A DNA stretch of 27,877 nucleotides from CAYOWK01 sp964407665 (lineage in GTDB: Bacteria > Pseudomonadota > Alphaproteobacteria > Caulobacterales > Hyphomonadaceae), in NCBI GenBank assembly GCA_964407665.1, contig CAYOWK010000051.1:1-27877 (forward strand), given 5' to 3'. How positions within the stretch are numbered: the stretch's first letter is position 1; every line of letters begins with the position of its first letter. The translations under genes and the position numbers were made by a program. Shown piece after piece: positions 24,295-27,877 of the stretch. Under the pieces are notes generated by a model. That model was not told the origin of the DNA, did not search any database, and saw nothing but the letters and a program-made list of their open reading frames with translations.

Positions 24295-26367
24295 TCAACG
24301 GGCGGCGGTCGCAATCATAGACAGGACCTCGGCCACATCGATGGGCTTGGGCAGGACGCCTGCAGCTCCGGCCTGCCGGTAAGCGGTAACCTGCTGGGGC
24401 AGGACATTGGCCGTGCACGCCACAATGGGTGTTTGAAGATTCCGGCCCGCCTGCCTCGCCTCGCGCATCACATCGAAGCCGTCGACCTCAGGCATGACCA
24501 TGTCGAGCAGAACGATATCAAAGGCGCGCTCCCTGAGGAGCTGCAGGGCGCTGCCGCCAGAATCGGCGGTCGTCACATCGTGGCCTGCTCCCGACAGGAT
24601 GGTCGACAGGACGAACAGGTTGCGGGGATTGTCATCGACGAGAAGCACCGACTTCGGCACAAACTCGGCGGGAGCTGCCGGCTCGTCTGCGGGCGGCAGA
24701 CGCACGTCCGCGCAGAGCGGGGCCTCGATATGGACCCGGAAGCGCGAGCCCTTGCCCTGTTCGCTGACGACGGTGGCGTCTCCTCCCATGGCCAGCGCAA
24801 GCCGCCTGACCACCGCCAGTCCCACACCTATCCCGCCATGCCGCCGCTTGGTTGAAACATCCGCCTGTTCGAAAGGAGAGAATATCCGTTCGACAGCTTC
24901 AGGCGCGATGCCGATGCCGGTGTCTTCCACGTCGAGGGCGAGGATGTCGCGCCCAACCGAGTTGCATGAGATGCGCGCGGAGACCACGACATGTCCTCGC
25001 TCGGTGAACTTGAGGGCGTTGGCCAGCAGGTTGCCGAGGATTTGCCGGACGCGATTTGGGTCAAGCCGGCGGACCGTTTCGAGCCCCTCGCCCGGCGTGA
25101 CAACGAGGGCAATCCCCTTCGCCGCCGCCTGCGCACGGAAGGTGGCCGCGACTGTTTCGATGATCTGTCCTGGAACGACCTCTGTCGTCTCGATCCGGAC
25201 CTTGCCGGTGTCGAACGCGATCATCTCGAAAAGGTCATCGAGGACCGCGACCATCTGCTGGCCGGCGGCGCCCAGCACCTGCAGGCTGTCCTGCTGGATC
25301 GGGGTGAGGTTGGGGCCGTCCAGAATGTGCGCGCATCCAAGTATCGCATTCATGGGCGTGCGGAGTTCATGGCTCATCACGCCCAGGAAGTCCGACTTTG
25401 CCTGGTTCGCACGCTCCGCTTCCACCAGCGCCTCGCGCAGGCGGGCCTCGTTATGCAGCAGCTCTGTCACATCCCGGAAGGTCACTGCCACAAATGAAAC
25501 GGGGCCATCCGGATCATCGCGGATCGGAGCGGCATTGGTGGCGATCCAGCACAGTTTCCCATCAGCGCGCTCCACTCCCATGATGACGTCGCGGATGGTC
25601 CGGCCAGTCGTCAGGGCCTGATGGACCGGGAACTCCTCAGCGGGGCATAGAGAGCCATCAGGCCGGCGAACAATCCAGGCCGGATCCCTGTAGGAGACGC
25701 CGATCGACTCCTGCCGGGGGATCAGGAACATCTGCTCCGCGCTCTCATTCACATCGATAATCACGCCGCTTGAGTCATAGAAATGGACTCCTTCGGCTAT
25801 GGCGTGCAGTGCGAGTTCGTAGTGGGCGCGCTCAGCCGTGGCGGCGCTGGCGATTGCTTCAGCGAGCATCGCCTTGGCCTCGGCCTCGATCCGCTGAAAG
25901 CCGCTGGCGACAAGCTCGGTGATCTGTTCAAGTCTCCGCACGTCGGCGGCATTGAAGGCCTCGATCTCAGGCGAGACAATGCACACCGTCCCAATGGCCA
26001 GACCCGCCTGCGTCTTGATGGGTGCGCCGACATAGCTGCGGATGCCGCCCTTTGCGATCACTGCCGGCTTCTGGCTCAGCATCGGGACCTGGCGCGCATC
26101 GCCGGTCACAAAGACGTCTCCGCTGGCGATGACATGGGTGCAGAACGTGTCCTCCCGGGGGACCCGATCCGTGTTGACTCCAACCGACGCCAGGAAAACC
26201 TGGTGGGCGTCGTCGACCAGCGAAATGATTGCCGTTGGGGCATGGCAAATGTCCGCCGTCAGCGTGGCCAGCTGATCCAGCGACTCGGCCAGCCTGTACG
26301 CCTCGACCGCCGCAGTCCGCACCGCAGCAAGGCGGGTGGATTCCAGATCCGGCTTGCTGATGGTCAT
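24295..26367 (-). CDS. Hybrid sensor histidine kinase (GAF-PAS-HisKA-HATPase-REC)
   Basis: 690 residues with no membrane helix, so probably a cytoplasmic sensor. An N-terminal GAF domain (about 25-165, with CTHVIASGDVFVTGDARQVP) is followed by a PAS domain (about 185-310, EGVHFYDSSGVIIDVNESA). The dimerisation domain has phospho-acceptor H333 in SHELRTPMNAIL. The ATPase boxes are NLLANALKFTE, DTGIGIAP and GIGVGLAVVRRLA. The C-terminal receiver has D622 (LLDMVMPEVDG) and its conserved Lys in PKPID. The ATG at 26367 follows GGGGAGG with a short 3-nt spacer. The stand-alone receiver gene 61 nt upstream is the obvious partner. The signal is unknown; GAF of this type often senses small ligands or redox state. 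Confidence 0.93.
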   Translation of the reverse strand: MTISKPDLESTRLAAVRTAAVEAYRLAESLDQLATLTADICHAPTAIISLVDDAHQVFLASVGVNTDRVPREDTFCTHVIASGDVFVTGDARQVPMLSQKPAVIAKGGIRSYVGAPIKTQAGLAIGTVCIVSPEIEAFNAADVRRLEQITELVASGFQRIEAEAKAMLAEAIASAATAERAHYELALHAIAEGVHFYDSSGVIIDVNESAEQMFLIPRQESIGVSYRDPAWIVRRPDGSLCPAEEFPVHQALTTGRTIRDVIMGVERADGKLCWIATNAAPIRDDPDGPVSFVAVTFRDVTELLHNEARLREALVEAERANQAKSDFLGVMSHELRTPMNAILGCAHILDGPNLTPIQQDSLQVLGAAGQQMVAVLDDLFEMIAFDTGKVRIETTEVVPGQIIETVAATFRAQAAAKGIALVVTPGEGLETVRRLDPNRVRQILGNLLANALKFTERGHVVVSARISCNSVGRDILALDVEDTGIGIAPEAVERIFSPFEQADVSTKRRHGGIGVGLAVVRRLALAMGGDATVVSEQGKGSRFRVHIEAPLCADVRLPPADEPAAPAEFVPKSVLLVDDNPRNLFVLSTILSGAGHDVTTADSGGSALQLLRERAFDIVLLDMVMPEVDGFDVMREARQAGRNLQTPIVACTANVLPQQVTAYRQAGAAGVLPKPIDVAEVLSMIATAAR

Positions 26368-26428
26368 GGGCCTCCCCACGGTCCCGCCGCCGGACAAGCC
26401 GCTCCGCGATCAAGCCTGACACGCCGGA

Positions 26429-26926
26429 TCAAGATCGCACCTGACCATGGTCAAGGGCGTGCTGGTTCGTGCAGCCCGTCGCAAACTCCATCGCTGCCGT
26501 AACGGCGCTTATCAGTTCGCGGCTGTTGATCGGCTTGCCGACGATGGCGTGAACCTCTGCCCGGCCCTCCAGCTGGAACTGCGCGATGCTCACATTGGCG
26601 GTGCAGACGACGACCGGAATGCCTGCGTTCCGCGGGAGCCCGCCCAGCCTGTCCAGCACGGCCTGCCCGTTCACGCCGGGCATGACCATGTCCAGCACGA
26701 GCGCCGAATAATCTATGGTCGCCAGCCGGAACAGCGCGTCGAGGCCCGAGGCGCAGGCTTCCACATTGAAGCCCGCAGCGGAGAGCAGCGCCGAAATGAT
26801 ATCGAGATGACGCTCGTTGTCGTCGATGACCAGAACTGGCGCGTGCTGCAAGAGGCGAGCCTCGGTCACGGGCCCATCGTCCGCGCCGTCCGATCGTTCC
26901 CCAATGGGCGGCGCAGGGGCCCCCAC
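26429..26926 (-). CDS. Single-domain response regulator (REC only)
   Basis: 165 residues. One receiver domain: LVIDDNERHLDIISALL, phospho-acceptor D79 in LVLDMVMPGVNG, VVVCTANVS and the conserved Lys in VGKPINSRE. No output domain follows, so it acts by protein contact or phosphotransfer. The N-terminal ~30 residues are Ala/Pro-rich. The start GTG 26926 is preferred because GGAG lies 6 nt upstream; a TTG at 26938 would abut the palindrome and leave no room for a ribosome site, and GTG 26869 lacks one. Gene order (receiver, then hybrid kinase) suggests one transcript and a phosphorelay. Confidence 0.92.
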   Translation of the reverse strand: MGAPAPPIGERSDGADDGPVTEARLLQHAPVLVIDDNERHLDIISALLSAAGFNVEACASGLDALFRLATIDYSALVLDMVMPGVNGQAVLDRLGGLPRNAGIPVVVCTANVSIAQFQLEGRAEVHAIVGKPINSRELISAVTAAMEFATGCTNQHALDHGQVRS

Positions 26927-26941
26927 AGCACTCTCCAATCC

Positions 26942-26962
26942 AGACCGCCGATTCGGCGGTCT
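26942..26962. promoter_or_regulatory. 21-bp near-perfect palindrome upstream of the receiver gene
   Basis: AGACCGCCGA (26942-26951), one central T, then TCGGCGGTCT (26953-26962): ten perfect base pairs each side. A GATTC (GANTC) site at 26950-26954 spans the centre. On the minus strand TATAGG (26974-26969) lies just upstream and could be a -10 element. A one-base centre suits a dimeric DNA-binding regulator better than an RNA terminator, and no T-run follows. Confidence 0.5.
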
Positions 26963-27020
26963 AGAATGCCTATAGCAAGATAATCAGTCCGCAAGTTGCC
27001 GGTAGGGGAAGCCCCGCATC

Positions 27021-27877
27021 CTACCTGGCGCGGTTCAGTCCCAGAAGCCGCAGCCGCAGCGCGTTGAGGCGGATAAAGCCCTCAGCGTCCTTCTGGTCAT
27101 AGGCGCCTGCGTCGTCCTCGAAAGTAACGTGCGCCGCAGAGTAAAGCGAGTACGGCGAGGCCCGTCCCGTAACGATCACATTGCCCTTGTAGAGCTTGAG
27201 TGTGACGGAGCCGGTGACGTTGCCCTGGCTGGCGTTGATGGCCGCCTGCAGCATCTCGCGCTCGGGCGAGAACCAGAAGCCATTGTAGATCAGCTCCGCG
27301 TAGCGCGGCATCAGCTCGTCCTTCAGATGCCCCGCGCCGCGGTCCAGCGTGATCGACTCGATGGCGCGGTGAGCCTGGAGCAGGATCGTGCCGCCCGGCG
27401 TCTCGTAGACGCCGCGCGACTTCATGCCGACGAACCGGTTCTCGACCAGATCCAGCCGCCCGATGCCGTTGTCGCGGCCGAGATCGTTCAGCGCCGCCAG
27501 CAGGGTCGCTGGCGACATCGCATTGCCATTCAGCGAAACCGCATCGCCTTTTTCGAAACCCACTGTGATTTCGGTGGCGACGTCGGGCGCCTCCATGGGC
27601 GAGATCGTGCGCATGTAGACATACGGCGGCGGCTCGACCGCGGGGTCCTCCAGGACTTTGCCCTCGGACGAGGAGTGCAGCATGTTGGCATCGACCGAGA
27701 ACGGGGCCTCGCCGCGCTTGTCCTTGGCGACCGGAATCTGGTGCTTCTCGGCGAACGCGATCAGGTCGGTGCGGGACTTGAACTCCCACGTCCGCCACGG
27801 TGCGATCACCTTGATATTCGGGTTCAACGCGTAGGCTGACAGCTCGAACCGGACCTGATCGTTGCCCTTGCCGGTCG
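27021..27877 (-). CDS. argG: Argininosuccinate synthase, N-terminus beyond window
   Basis: 285 C-terminal residues of about 400. The enzyme joins citrulline and aspartate with ATP in arginine biosynthesis. The frame is open to the window end, where GNDQVRFELSAYALNP matches the conserved ArgG segment; a TTG at 27827 is therefore internal. Further motifs are PWRTWEFKSRTDLI, GEAPFSVDANMLHSS, GIGRLDLVENRFVGMKSRGVYETPGG and the C-terminal TGRASPYSLYSAAH. The reading frame is intact. It ends 94 nt before the receiver gene on the same strand, with no clear terminator apart from the palindrome. Confidence 0.96.
   Translation of the reverse strand, partial: TGKGNDQVRFELSAYALNPNIKVIAPWRTWEFKSRTDLIAFAEKHQIPVAKDKRGEAPFSVDANMLHSSSEGKVLEDPAVEPPPYVYMRTISPMEAPDVATEITVGFEKGDAVSLNGNAMSPATLLAALNDLGRDNGIGRLDLVENRFVGMKSRGVYETPGGTILLQAHRAIESITLDRGAGHLKDELMPRYAELIYNGFWFSPEREMLQAAINASQGNVTGSVTLKLYKGNVIVTGRASPYSLYSAAHVTFEDDAGAYDQKDAEGFIRLNALRLRLLGLNRAR

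Noticed and set aside
24494..25621. 375-residue plus-strand open frame
   Set aside because: It is antisense to the kinase and is dominated by Ser/Arg/Thr/Ala low complexity.

Overview
The window reads as a chromosomal segment of a high-GC alphaproteobacterium, most likely of the Caulobacterales/Maricaulales (Hyphomonadaceae-like) group. The reasons are alphaproteobacterial marker families (DUF2794, an MmcB-type repair protein, an ECF sigma factor paired with a ChrR-like cupin, DUF1223), dense overlapping operons, and GANTC (CcrM-type) sites in intergenic DNA. This placement is an inference from gene content. I see no tRNA, rRNA, transposase, phage gene or CRISPR array.

Layout: (1) 1-2576: the 3' two thirds of aconitase, then an exported thioredoxin-fold DUF1223 protein. 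(2) 2584-6963, minus strand: a four-gene operon with three 4-nt ATGA overlaps, encoding an ABC ATPase, an ABC-2 permease, a GldG-type auxiliary protein and a DUF4340 protein; this is a GldAFG-like transporter. (3) 6964-7428: a long divergent intergenic region with three GANTC sites, one perfect DnaA-box 9-mer and a 10-bp inverted repeat. (4) 7429-13351: DUF2794, a BI-1 family membrane protein, an RNA 2',3'-cyclic phosphodiesterase, the ECF sigma/ChrR-like pair, MmcB with a downstream protein carrying a clamp-binding-like motif, a zincin-type metallopeptidase, a sirtuin and a tiny membrane protein.

(5) 13659-18474, plus strand: an envelope cluster made of a lipoprotein subtilase (S8), a membrane-anchored free-standing protein resembling a subtilase propeptide, a lipoprotein of unknown function, and an M23 metallopeptidase lipoprotein. 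This is the most novel-looking unit in the window. (6) 18608-20335: phosphoglycerate mutase, a RibD-like deaminase whose reductase half has collapsed, and a cold-shock protein. (7) 20630-23431: YgfZ, 3-methyladenine glycosylase I, and three very small lipoproteins sharing a spaced Cys pair, with a cupin protein among them. (8) 23521-27877, minus strand: inorganic pyrophosphatase, a GAF-PAS hybrid histidine kinase preceded by a single-domain receiver with a 21-bp palindrome just upstream, and the C-terminal part of argininosuccinate synthase.

The metabolic genes (acnA, gpmA, ppa, argG) are ordinary. The points that deserve follow-up are the subtilase/propeptide/M23 cluster, the ChrR-like protein that has lost all four zinc ligands of its sigma-binding domain, the shrunken RibD, the Cys-pair lipoprotein family, and the palindrome in front of the receiver gene.
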